Assembly: GCA_948648655.1 (NCBI GenBank)
Contig: CAPKVJ010000005.1
Location: forward strand, 1-64,000
Direction of reading: 5' to 3'
Origin: an uncultured Candidatus Saccharibacteria bacterium
Lineage (GTDB): Bacteria; Patescibacteriota; Saccharimonadia; Saccharimonadales; Saccharimonadaceae
Length of the DNA stretch: 64,000 nucleotides
The notes under the pieces are model-generated. The model made no database searches and was not told the origin of the DNA. It saw only the letters and a list, made by a program, of their open reading frames with translations. Position numbers and translations under genes: made by a program. Shown one piece after another: positions 16,999-25,608 of this stretch (position 1 is its first letter; each line of letters opens with the position of its first letter).

Positions 16999-18137
16999 TA
17001 GATTACTCTTTTAGTTTTGATTTTGTTTGACATTGGGTGTTTACTGACTCTTTTGGTGTTGCTGGGGGCTGGTTTGAGCTTGACAGTGCGTCCTAGTCCT
17101 AGATCTGCGAGGCTGGGGGCGGATTTCAGCGGTCGGCTAGCGGCGTACCATTGGTTAGCGGAATCTTGAGCGAATTGTTTGAGCGAAGCAGAAACAGGTG
17201 CGGTATTATTGACAGGGCAAGTCGCGGTGGGCTTTAGCGCTGTGGGGGCTACATTCCTAGTCGCAGAGCTTTTATTCTTGCGTTCATTGTGAGTGATCTT
17301 TAACTCTTCCTCTTTGGGTAGGCGATTGAGACGCGAACTACGACCTGGTACTTTGATAGGGCGAACTTTTGGTGTTGTAGCCGTAGGTTGTGCTGCTGGC
17401 ATTGTCGATCCTATGATAATAGGTCCCGAATCTTCTATGATAGGAGTATCATCAAGCCGGTAAACACCATGATTTTTTTGGTCATTTATGATTCGACCAT
17501 CTTTCAAAGTGATGACGCGTTTACCAAGATTATTAACGATGCTCTCGTCATGTGTGGTAACGAGTAATGTGGTGCCGAAATCATTGATTTTTTGCAAGAG
17601 ATCGATGATTTCTTGGCGAGTAAGTGGATCGACATTTCCTGTCGGCTCATCGGCAATGAGAATCTTGGGCTGTCTGGCTACTGATCTAGCAATACTAACC
17701 CTTTGTTGTTCGCCACCGGATAAATGTGTTGGGAATTTGTGTGCTTTATCGGCGAGACCTACCAAATCTAATACTTTTGGCACGGTTCGGGAGATCTCTC
17801 GACTGCTCATACCAGCGATCTCAAGAGCAAAAGCGACGTTTTCAAAAACTGTACGGGTTGGTAGCAATTTATAATCTTGAAAAACAACCCCCAGCCGTCG
17901 ACGATAATGTGGGATATGGCGTTTTTTGACATAGTCGAGGTCGATTCCACCAATGATGATTTTGCCAGAGTCAGGATGTTCTTCTTTGGTGATCATTTTG
18001 ATGAGAGTAGATTTGCCAGCACCGGATTTACCTACCAAAAATACGAACTCATGTGGTTCGATATGGAGCGAAACATTGTCAAGGGCGGGCTCTTCGTCTC
18101 CAGGATAAGTTTTGGTGATATGATCGAGCAATATCAT
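16998..18137 (-). CDS. ftsE: Cell division ATPase FtsE with a long C-terminal extension
   Basis: A 379-residue ATPase. Residues 1-220 are canonical FtsE: Walker A GKSGAGKST near 34, signature LSGGEQQRVSIARS near 136-149, Walker B ILIADEPTGNVDP, H-loop TTHDE. Beyond residue 225 comes an extension of about 150 residues, low-complexity, basic and rich in Pro/Thr/Lys, not present in standard FtsE. The start at 18137 is chosen because it opens the conserved MILLDHITKTYPG and has TATCAT six bases upstream. The longer upstream frame is not transcribed from that promoter. Confidence 0.92.
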   Translation of the reverse strand: MILLDHITKTYPGDEEPALDNVSLHIEPHEFVFLVGKSGAGKSTLIKMITKEEHPDSGKIIIGGIDLDYVKKRHIPHYRRRLGVVFQDYKLLPTRTVFENVAFALEIAGMSSREISRTVPKVLDLVGLADKAHKFPTHLSGGEQQRVSIARSVARQPKILIADEPTGNVDPLTRQEIIDLLQKINDFGTTLLVTTHDESIVNNLGKRVITLKDGRIINDQKNHGVYRLDDTPIIEDSGPIIIGSTMPAAQPTATTPKVRPIKVPGRSSRLNRLPKEEELKITHNERKNKSSATRNVAPTALKPTATCPVNNTAPVSASLKQFAQDSANQWYAASRPLKSAPSLADLGLGRTVKLKPAPSNTKRVSKHPMSNKIKTKRVI

Positions 18138-18171
18138 AGTACCATGATACCATAAGCTTAAAAGGCATGCA

Positions 18172-18207
18172 AGAAAAAGTGCCCCCAGCATAACATAAAC
18201 TGGAGGC
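18172..18207 (-). terminator. Terminator after prfB
   Basis: Minus strand: GCCTCCAG pairs with CTGGGGGC around an 11-nt loop, then ACTTTTTC. It separates prfB from the ftsE promoter. Confidence 0.7.
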
Positions 18208-18225
18208 ATGACATTAGCATTATAT

Positions 18226-19302
18226 CTACGTGTGTTCCAGATAAGCATCAATGAATTCATCAATTTTGCCATCTAGCACCGCATCTGGGTCTTTGCTTTC
18301 GTGTTTGGTACGGGTGTCTTTGACTAACTTGTATGGTTGCAGGATATAATTACGGATTTGTTGTCCCCATTTGGCAGATTCGCCAGCACGCAGTTTGTCG
18401 ATGTTTTCGGCATGTTGTTCTTGTTGCATTTGAATCAGTTTGCCACGTAGAATTTCCATGGCTTTTTCTTTGTTTTGTAGTTGTGAACGCTCGTTTTGGA
18501 TTGCGACAACGGTATTAGTTGGAAGATGTGTAATTCTAACGGCAGAGTTAGTTGTATTGACGCTTTGACCACCATGCCCGCCGGAATGATAAACGTCAAT
18601 ACGCAGGTCCTTGTCATCGATTTTGACGTCGGAGTCACTTTCTAGTATTGGTAATATTTCAACGAGCGCAAAACTTGTTTGGCGGAGGTTGTCTGCGTTG
18701 AATGGCGATAATCTAACTAGACGATGTACCCCATGTTCGCCTTTTAAGAGTCCATAAGCGTTATTTCCAGAAATTTCGTAAACTGCAGTTTTGATACCGG
18801 CTTCTTCCCCAACGCTACGTTCTAGATTTGTGATTTTCATGCCCTTATCTTCTGCCCAGCGGATATACATGCGTTCTAGCATGCTCGCCCAATCCATTGC
18901 TTCGGTGCCCCCTACGCCAGAAGTGATGCGCAAGATAGCATCGTTATGATCGTACTTGCCGGTAAAACGTAGGCTTTGCTTCAGTTTGGCAAATTGGTTT
19001 TCGAGAATCGTAATCTGCTCGCTGATTTCTTCGTCGAGGCTTGATTCGTCTAAATCTAGTAGTTCTTCTAGGTCATTTACTTGAGTACGGAGAATATTCC
19101 ATTCTCTTACTTCGTTGGATAAATGAGATAAAAGCTCGTTTTGTTTGCGGGCATTGTCTGGATCGAGCCAGAGTTCTGGCTCGGCAACAGTTTTTTCGAG
19201 CTCGTTGACCTGTTGGTTTTTGGTGTCTAGCCGTAGCTTTTGCCAGGCTTGATCTACGTCTGCTTGAAGTTCTGCTAATCTTTTGCGGTTGTTTTCTGCC
19301 AT
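18226..19302 (-). CDS. prfB: Peptide chain release factor 2
   Basis: A 358-residue factor that releases peptides at TGA and TAA. It is RF2 and not RF1 because the stop-recognition tripeptide is SPF (VRLSPFNADNLRQTSF near 195-210). The catalytic loop GGQ is in HSGGHGGQSVNTT near 238-250, where histidine replaces the usual Ala or Pro before GGQ. The frame is continuous: the autoregulatory in-frame TGA frameshift of many prfB genes is absent. Its presence is evidence that TGA is a real stop in this organism. Confidence 0.95.
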   Translation of the reverse strand: MAENNRKRLAELQADVDQAWQKLRLDTKNQQVNELEKTVAEPELWLDPDNARKQNELLSHLSNEVREWNILRTQVNDLEELLDLDESSLDEEISEQITILENQFAKLKQSLRFTGKYDHNDAILRITSGVGGTEAMDWASMLERMYIRWAEDKGMKITNLERSVGEEAGIKTAVYEISGNNAYGLLKGEHGVHRLVRLSPFNADNLRQTSFALVEILPILESDSDVKIDDKDLRIDVYHSGGHGGQSVNTTNSAVRITHLPTNTVVAIQNERSQLQNKEKAMEILRGKLIQMQQEQHAENIDKLRAGESAKWGQQIRNYILQPYKLVKDTRTKHESKDPDAVLDGKIDEFIDAYLEHT

Positions 19303-19307
19303 TGTTT

Positions 19308-20507
19308 CTATAAATTAAATTTTATTTTTTCGGTTAATTCGTTGATGAGGGATTTTTCGACAGAACTTACTGCGACTAGCGCGCTAATATCATTACCGAT
19401 AAATTCACGTGCGAGGCTGACGATAGTTTCTTTATTGATATTACGAATGAAACTAGGCATGCGCTCGTAGTTTTCGATAGTACCGTTGGTGAAATAGCCA
19501 TCAGCATAATAATCAGAAATTTGGTTGACGGTTTGGGCTCCCATTTGATAGCGCCCAGTAGCATAAGATTTCGCCGCGTCGATGTCGCTGTCTTTAATAT
19601 CTCCTTCAAGGACTTTGGCAAGCTCTTTGCGAATCAAATCAAATAGGTCGGTCGCACTTTCGGCGTTAACTTCGCCGTCAAAATCCCATGATGAATTAAG
19701 CCAACTATTATTAAGATCGCTGCCCATACCATAAACTAAGCCATGTTTGCGCGCTTGCCCGAAGATTTTGCTACTCATCGTTCCATTAAGGATATGGTTT
19801 AAACAGTTCATGGCATAGACTTCGTTGGGGTTTAGCTTGCGGGGAATAGCCCAAGAAAAAGCAAAAGTGATATTGCTGGCGTCCTTTCTGCGGATGAGAA
19901 TTGGCGACGAACTATGTAATTCATCTACGGGGATCTCAAAACGTTCACCAGGTTTGAGATCCCAATTGTTGAGTGATTTGATGATTTCGCGTTTGCGGTG
20001 GCGCAAGTTTCCGGCGATAATGAAGCGCATGTTGTGTGCGGTGTGAGTGCGTCGATAGTGTTCACGAATATCTTTGAGCTCGATATTGGTGATAGTTTTG
20101 ATTCTTTCTTGTAGATCTGGTACGTTTTCGCCGATGGCTTGTTGCAAACGGGGCCAAAGTAGTCGACAATAGTCATTCATGTAGCCAGTTAATTCTGCTT
20201 TGACATTGCCTTTTTCGCTTTGGAGTTCTTCGTTATTGAATCTGGGGCTAGTGATGGCGATTCTTTGTAAATCTAATATGCGCTGCCATTCAAAATCGGC
20301 GCATTCGCTTTCATAACAAACGGAGAAATCTGAGGTCCAGGCATTATGGTAGGCGCCATTTTTAGTGAATTCGGCTTCAAAAGTTTGCTCATTGGCGTAT
20401 TTAGCGTTTGCGCCAAAAGCTAAATGCTCGACAATGTGGGCGATTTCGTAAACTTCTGGGTGTTTAGCATAGCGCATGCCAGCACGGAATTGGAACTTTG
20501 TGCTCAT
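19308..20507 (-). CDS. M16-family zinc peptidase; true start probably upstream
   Basis: A 399-residue (from this ATG) pitrilysin-type peptidase with the inverted zinc motif HIVEH near residue 24 and a downstream glutamate in NVKAELTGYMND. The second M16 domain has RKHGLVYGMGSDLNNSW. Coordinates use the first ordinary start codon. However, homology clearly continues in frame upstream: the codons back to 20585 read IKHAAEEITLGSGAKGLLID and so on, which is the first beta-strand of M16 proteins. The only possible start there is an ATA at 20585 overlapping the secA stop (ATAA) behind AGAAGGGG. Translation from ATA would give 425 residues. Confidence 0.85.
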   Translation of the reverse strand: MSTKFQFRAGMRYAKHPEVYEIAHIVEHLAFGANAKYANEQTFEAEFTKNGAYHNAWTSDFSVCYESECADFEWQRILDLQRIAITSPRFNNEELQSEKGNVKAELTGYMNDYCRLLWPRLQQAIGENVPDLQERIKTITNIELKDIREHYRRTHTAHNMRFIIAGNLRHRKREIIKSLNNWDLKPGERFEIPVDELHSSSPILIRRKDASNITFAFSWAIPRKLNPNEVYAMNCLNHILNGTMSSKIFGQARKHGLVYGMGSDLNNSWLNSSWDFDGEVNAESATDLFDLIRKELAKVLEGDIKDSDIDAAKSYATGRYQMGAQTVNQISDYYADGYFTNGTIENYERMPSFIRNINKETIVSLAREFIGNDISALVAVSSVEKSLINELTEKIKFNL

Positions 20508-20581
20508 AACGCTGGCACCAGGAATATCGATTAATAATCCTTTCGCGCCAGAACCTAGTGTGATTTCTTCGGCAGCGTGTT

Positions 20582-23350
20582 TTATGACTTCTTCCCCTTC
20601 TTTTTGTTTTGGCGTTGTTTTTTACGCTCTTTTTTGGCAGCATTATGTTTTTGGTTATAGCTGACATCTGTATGTTTTTGTTCGTTAGACTTGCTACTAT
20701 TTTCTTTGAACTCTTTGTCGAGATTTTTCTCGCCAGCACTAATTTCGTTGACGCCTTTTTCGGTGGCACCTTTGGCCATTTTGGTAAGCTCGGTGTCATA
20801 ATCTTCGCCATCGACTAGTCCTGCGCTGATAGCTTCTTGCAAAGTCATGCCGAGTATAATTTTCAATGTTTCTTCACGCAGAGTCTTTTCTAGCCCATCA
20901 AATAATTTTTGCGATTCGCTACGATATTCGACTAGCGGGTCACGCTGTCCAATACTACGCCAGTGAATACCTTCGCGTAGGTGCTGCATATTCTCGAGGT
21001 GTTGCATCCAGAGCGTGTCGAGGATTTGAAGATAGAATTTGCGCTCGATATTACGCATAGCTTCGGGGGTAAATTCCTCCTCTTTGGCTTTGTATTGTGT
21101 GAGAATTGCATCTTCGATAGCTTTGACACGATCCTTTTCTTTGCGCATTTTGCCGATTCGATCGACTTCTTGCTCGTCTAATTTAATGACATTTAGGAGA
21201 TCTTCCTTGAAGTGTTTGTTAACGCGTGAGCTATCTCGCCCTAAATCTTCGGCGGTTGCTCTGATGAGGCGTTTGATTTCTTTCCAAATATCGTCACCGT
21301 TGAGAATTTTGCGGCGCATACCATAGACAACTTTGCGGTGACGGTTGATAACGTTGTCGTATTGGACGACATTTTTTCGAGAATCGAAGTTGAATCCTTC
21401 AATGCGTTTTTGGGCTGATTCGAGAGTTTTGGAGACGGTTTTGGCTTGAATCGGCATATCATCATCTACGCCTAATCGACTCATGATCATGGCGATACGG
21501 TCACCCTGAAATATACGCATGAGGTCATCTTCACAGCTAACGAAGAATTGTGTCGTGCCGGGATCGCCTTGTCGTCCTCCACGTCCACGCAATTGATTGT
21601 CGACGCGCCTTGAATCATGTCTCTCGCTGCCAATAACTACAAGTCCACCCAGCTCTTTGACGCCTTCACCGAGTTTAATATCGGTACCACGTCCGGCTAG
21701 ATTAGTAGCGAGGGTGACGGCACCTTTTTCGCCGGCTTTAGCGACAATGGCAGCTTCGCGTTCGTTATTTTTTGCGTTTAGCAACTCGTATTTAATTCCC
21801 TGCTTATCCAAATATTTGGCGATCATTTCGTTTTTGGCAATGCTGGCAGATCCAACTAGAACTGGTTGGCCACGATCGTGATACTTTTTGATTTCGGCTG
21901 CGATAGCTTTGAGCTTGGCGGCTTCGGTTCTATAAATGAGATCATCTTTATCTACGCGCTGGATTGGCTTATTCGGTGGAATTTGGATGACGTCAAGAGC
22001 GTAAATTTGCTGGAATTCTTCCGCTTCTGTAAATGCTGTACCGGTCATGCCAGATAGCTTATGATATAATCTAAAGAAGTTTTGGAAGCTAATGGTAGCG
22101 AGTGTCATGCTTTCTTGTTTGACGGCGACACCTTCTTTGGCTTCGATAGCTTGATGTAATCCTTCATTGTATCTACGTCCTTGCATTAGACGTCCGGTGT
22201 GTTCATCGACAATGACAACATCCCCGCTATTGGTGACTACATAATCTTTGTCGCGTTGAAAAACTACTTGCGCTCTCAAAGCCTGTTCGAGATGATAAAC
22301 TAATCGTGTATGTTTCGTGCTGTATAGATTTTTAACTCCCAGTAGCTGCTCGACCTTTTCGACGCCTTTGTCGGTCAGGGTGACGCTACGTCGCTTTTCA
22401 TCGAAGATGTAATCCTCTGGCGTAAGCTTGGCGGCAACTTTGGCAAACTCATAATAAGCATCAGGATTGTCTCCTGCGGGGGCGGAAATGATGAGTGGGG
22501 TTCTGGCTTCGTCGATCAAGATTGAGTCGACCTCATCTACGATTGCGTAATTAAGCCCACGTTGGCGCAAGTATTTCGGGTCACTAACCATGTTGTCACG
22601 GAGATAATCAAAGCCAAACTCGTTATTTGTACCATAAGTAATATCGGCAGCGTAGGCTTCTTTACGACTGACTGGTTTTAGGTGAGTGAACCTTTCGTCA
22701 TCATGCTCTTCGTTGATATATTCAGGATCATAGATAAAGCTGGCTTGATTGATAATAACTCCAACGCTTAATCCCAAGAAATGGTAAACTGGTGCATTCC
22801 AGCCAGCGTCGCGCTGCGCTAGATAATCGTTGACGGTAATAATATGTACACCTTTACCGGTAAGGGCGTTAAGATAGGCGGGGAGCATAGCTACTAGAGT
22901 TTTGCCTTCACCAGTTTTCATCTCGGCGACATCACCTTGATTGAGCACCATACCGCCAATCAGCTGAACGTCATATGGACGCATGCCAAGTATGCGTTTA
23001 GAGGCTTCACGAGCAACGGCGAAAGCGTCGGGTAAAATTGTGTCTAACTCTTTTTGACTCCCAGTTTTGAGCTTACTTTTGAGTGTGCTGGTTTGCTTTG
23101 CTAGTTCCTCGTCGCTCATTTTTTCATATTTGGGCTCTAGGGCACCAATTTCGAGAGTTTTCTTATATAATCGTTTGAGAATTTTCTTTTGAGCGTCTCC
23201 AAAAACCCCTTGCAAAATACGCGTTAGCAAAGTTCTATCGGCTAGCTTGTCGGTAGGCTTTTTTTCTTTTTTGGGTGATTTAGCAACTTTTTTATGCCGA
23301 GTCGCTTCCGGTAGCTTATTTTCAGCATTCTCTGTCATATTTTTCTCCAC
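20582..23350 (-). CDS. secA: Preprotein translocase ATPase SecA
   Basis: A 922-residue motor for Sec protein export. Walker A is MKTGEGKTLVAMLPAYLNAL near 139, Walker B VDEVDSILIDEARTPLIIS near 268, and the second helicase half has TNLAGRGTDIKLGEGV and RRVDNQLRGRGGRQGDPG. The extreme C-terminus is a lysine-rich low-complexity tail (KKERKKQRQNKKKGKKS) instead of the zinc-binding CxCxSGK motif. An N-terminal basic extension precedes the core. It is adjacent to hpf and, elsewhere in the window, secE and secY complete the channel apart from secG. Confidence 0.97.
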   Translation of the reverse strand: MEKNMTENAENKLPEATRHKKVAKSPKKEKKPTDKLADRTLLTRILQGVFGDAQKKILKRLYKKTLEIGALEPKYEKMSDEELAKQTSTLKSKLKTGSQKELDTILPDAFAVAREASKRILGMRPYDVQLIGGMVLNQGDVAEMKTGEGKTLVAMLPAYLNALTGKGVHIITVNDYLAQRDAGWNAPVYHFLGLSVGVIINQASFIYDPEYINEEHDDERFTHLKPVSRKEAYAADITYGTNNEFGFDYLRDNMVSDPKYLRQRGLNYAIVDEVDSILIDEARTPLIISAPAGDNPDAYYEFAKVAAKLTPEDYIFDEKRRSVTLTDKGVEKVEQLLGVKNLYSTKHTRLVYHLEQALRAQVVFQRDKDYVVTNSGDVVIVDEHTGRLMQGRRYNEGLHQAIEAKEGVAVKQESMTLATISFQNFFRLYHKLSGMTGTAFTEAEEFQQIYALDVIQIPPNKPIQRVDKDDLIYRTEAAKLKAIAAEIKKYHDRGQPVLVGSASIAKNEMIAKYLDKQGIKYELLNAKNNEREAAIVAKAGEKGAVTLATNLAGRGTDIKLGEGVKELGGLVVIGSERHDSRRVDNQLRGRGGRQGDPGTTQFFVSCEDDLMRIFQGDRIAMIMSRLGVDDDMPIQAKTVSKTLESAQKRIEGFNFDSRKNVVQYDNVINRHRKVVYGMRRKILNGDDIWKEIKRLIRATAEDLGRDSSRVNKHFKEDLLNVIKLDEQEVDRIGKMRKEKDRVKAIEDAILTQYKAKEEEFTPEAMRNIERKFYLQILDTLWMQHLENMQHLREGIHWRSIGQRDPLVEYRSESQKLFDGLEKTLREETLKIILGMTLQEAISAGLVDGEDYDTELTKMAKGATEKGVNEISAGEKNLDKEFKENSSKSNEQKHTDVSYNQKHNAAKKERKKQRQNKKKGKKS

Positions 23351-23402
23351 AAATTTCCCCCTAATTATATCATGATTTTCGGCTTGAAAATAGCGTGTAT
23401 TG

Positions 23403-23765
23403 CTATGAACGTTTGATGAACAAGTTTTTTAATCCCTTTTTGGTCAAGTGTGGTGTCGCCTCAAGCTTGTAGCGTCGAATTTGCCCTTTGAGCTTGGCTT
23501 CAAGAATATCAATTCCAGCGAAGACATTAGAACACTCGTCTTTAGCGGTGATAACTTTTCCTCCCGGTATTTCCATAGCCGCAGATATAGAATATTTGTT
23601 CCCGTGTGCCTGGTCAACTTCAGTGACGACGATTTTGGCAATGACATCTTTTTTGTTGCCACGAGGCAAGTAGCGGTCGAGTTTTCCGATACGCTTGGTG
23701 GTATATTTCCGGAAGCTATCGGATACTTTATAGTTATTTCCGCTGAGGTCGATTTTTTCTATCAC
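23403..23765 (-). CDS. Ribosome hibernation factor HPF/RaiA family (short form)
   Basis: A 120-residue protein that binds inactive ribosomes. The family features are the KVSDSFRKYTTKRIGKLDRYL helix near 13-33 and KYSISAAMEIPGGKVITAKDECSNVFAGIDILEAKLKGQ spread over 56-95. There is no long-form dimerisation domain. I chose GTG 23765 with TAGGAGAATTC upstream; upstream residues in the same frame are a shadow of the ybaB gene, whose stop lies 14 bp away. Confidence 0.85.
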   Translation of the reverse strand: MIEKIDLSGNNYKVSDSFRKYTTKRIGKLDRYLPRGNKKDVIAKIVVTEVDQAHGNKYSISAAMEIPGGKVITAKDECSNVFAGIDILEAKLKGQIRRYKLEATPHLTKKGLKNLFIKRS

Positions 23766-23779
23766 GATGAATTCTCCTA

Positions 23780-24076
23780 CTATAAACCTAGACTGCCTAG
23801 ATTGCCCATTAGAGGTTTCATTTTGTCGGTGGCGATTTCTTGAGCTTTGGCATAACCATCGCGCATGCAATCTTCAATCCAATGCTCTAGTTCTTCAATA
23901 TCGTCGAGGTCAATCTTCTGGGGGTCGATTTTGACTTTTTTGATTTTTAGCTCACCAGTAATTTGAACTGTGACGGCACCATCACCAGCTTCAACTTCGA
24001 CGATTTCGCTTTTGAGCGACTTTTGCGCCTTGCGTAGCTGATTTAACATTTTCATTTGATCCATTGTCGCACCCAT
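23780..24076 (-). CDS. Nucleoid-associated protein YbaB/EbfC family
   Basis: A 98-residue small DNA-binding protein. The N-terminal helix MDQMKMLNQLRKAQKSLKSEI, the central beta strands (VTVQITGELKIKKVKID) and the C-terminal helix (LEHWIEDCMRDGYAKAQEIA) match the family, which usually lies near dnaX or recR. Here dnaX is three genes away. The ATG follows the membrane protein gene without a gap, so the genes are translationally linked. Confidence 0.88.
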   Translation of the reverse strand: MGATMDQMKMLNQLRKAQKSLKSEIVEVEAGDGAVTVQITGELKIKKVKIDPQKIDLDDIEELEHWIEDCMRDGYAKAQEIATDKMKPLMGNLGSLGL

Positions 24077-25534
24077 TTAAGCTCCTTCTGCAGTATTAGT
24101 ATATATGTATATTCTATCAGAATCATTGGATTTTGGCGAGGTTATAATACGTTCGAGTGGCGTTGCGACGGTTTGTTTTTCGATCGTAGCGAATCGTTTT
24201 GGTAAATCGTCGGGTCGTTCTGGTAGGGTATCCTTGATTTGATAATTATTAACACTATTTAATATTTTGAGAAATTCGTATTCTGTGGGATTATTTAGAA
24301 CATAAATAGTGTCTTCGGGGTTAAGATTGTCTAGAATCAGCTGAAGGTCGTTGCTGAACTTATCTGCGACGATAGGAGTGTATCTGTAGCCGAAAATAAA
24401 ATGGCTGATGCCGCCAGTAATCATAATGCCCATGAAGAGACCGATGGGAAAGATAGCCGAAATGCGAGCGTAGGGGTTGTCGGGAAAGAGGTCGTACCAC
24501 TTGCTGAGGATATACCTTAAACCATGTGCGATAAGTATCGACATCGGTAAGAGGATAAGGATTGCTGACTCGGGGTTGAGCGCGGATAGGATGATAGTAA
24601 ATATGATGAACCAGCTAGCGATAGAATTGCGTGAGGCGAAAAAGCCTTTGGTGGTCGAAAGTAACCCGATGACTGCGAGTGCAAATGAGCCCAGCCCAAT
24701 AAATGGAGCGAGAAATAGACTATCGATAGCTGTGTTCCAACTAAAGAATGGGAGGAAGGCGACTTTGAGATTCTCGATACAGGTACTAGGTGAGAAATCT
24801 GGTACTAATAGGAGCTCGGCGATGATGTTTGGGTTGATGAATGCCGCCATGACTAGGGCGGCCAATCCCATGATGATAATAAAAATAGTGATAATTAGTG
24901 GAACGATAGGTAGAGTTTTGATGGTGAAGCGTAGATGTGGGTGTAATAATGCGAATAGAACGATAAAAAATGCAAGATAAATCAGATGGGGTGTAAAAAT
25001 TGAGGCAAGGAGTGCGAAGGCAAAAACAAAACAGTACATAGGCTTCGGTTTGGTAACGCCCTGAATTTTGGAACCAAGCCAGAGTAGTAGAGTTGGCCAA
25101 AATACCAACATGATGAGGGGCGTACCGGAGCCGGCGAGGTAGAGAAATGATGCTGAAAGGACGGCAAGGATTGAGGCAAGCAGGGCGACGTTGTTTTTGA
25201 ACCAGCGATTTAGGAGGAGAATGAGTAGTCCTCCCAGCATAGCGCCAATAATGATACTGGGGAGTTTAACTGAATAAGTAGTAAGTCCAAATGTCATGAT
25301 GGAGAGTTTTTGTAAGACGCGATAGGGCAAATTGACAATATCACCATGAAAAACCGAGTCAAAATGTAAATTATAAGACGCTGTAGCGGACTGCATTTCG
25401 ACTTCTGATAACCCATTAGGCGATAGTAGTGGCAATCCAAAAAGTAGGACAAGATAAGCAGTGCCTAGTACGATAAAGCCAATAACGAAACGATGACGAT
25501 AGAGGAAATATTTTGAAATAGCCTTTTTCTTCAC
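24077..25534 (-). CDS. GT39-like membrane glycosyltransferase
   Basis: A 485-residue protein with about eleven membrane segments. The first outside loop carries an acidic pair in GLSEVEMQSATASYN, as in GT-C enzymes of the ArnT/PMT (dolichyl- or polyprenyl-phosphate sugar) group. A short C-terminal soluble domain (from about 400) contains LNPEDTIYVLNNPTEYEFL. The likely role is to move a sugar from a lipid carrier to a surface molecule; the substrate is unknown. GTG 25534 is preferred because TATACT lies six bases upstream (leaderless pattern); ATG 25570 would add 12 residues. Confidence 0.65.
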   Translation of the reverse strand: MKKKAISKYFLYRHRFVIGFIVLGTAYLVLLFGLPLLSPNGLSEVEMQSATASYNLHFDSVFHGDIVNLPYRVLQKLSIMTFGLTTYSVKLPSIIIGAMLGGLLILLLNRWFKNNVALLASILAVLSASFLYLAGSGTPLIMLVFWPTLLLWLGSKIQGVTKPKPMYCFVFAFALLASIFTPHLIYLAFFIVLFALLHPHLRFTIKTLPIVPLIITIFIIIMGLAALVMAAFINPNIIAELLLVPDFSPSTCIENLKVAFLPFFSWNTAIDSLFLAPFIGLGSFALAVIGLLSTTKGFFASRNSIASWFIIFTIILSALNPESAILILLPMSILIAHGLRYILSKWYDLFPDNPYARISAIFPIGLFMGIMITGGISHFIFGYRYTPIVADKFSNDLQLILDNLNPEDTIYVLNNPTEYEFLKILNSVNNYQIKDTLPERPDDLPKRFATIEKQTVATPLERIITSPKSNDSDRIYIYTNTAEGA

Positions 25535-25608
25535 ATAAGTAGTATAGCACAAAGATTGCCTTGTGCCCATACTTCTATTGTATCACACTTTATAATAAAA
25601 GTCAATAG

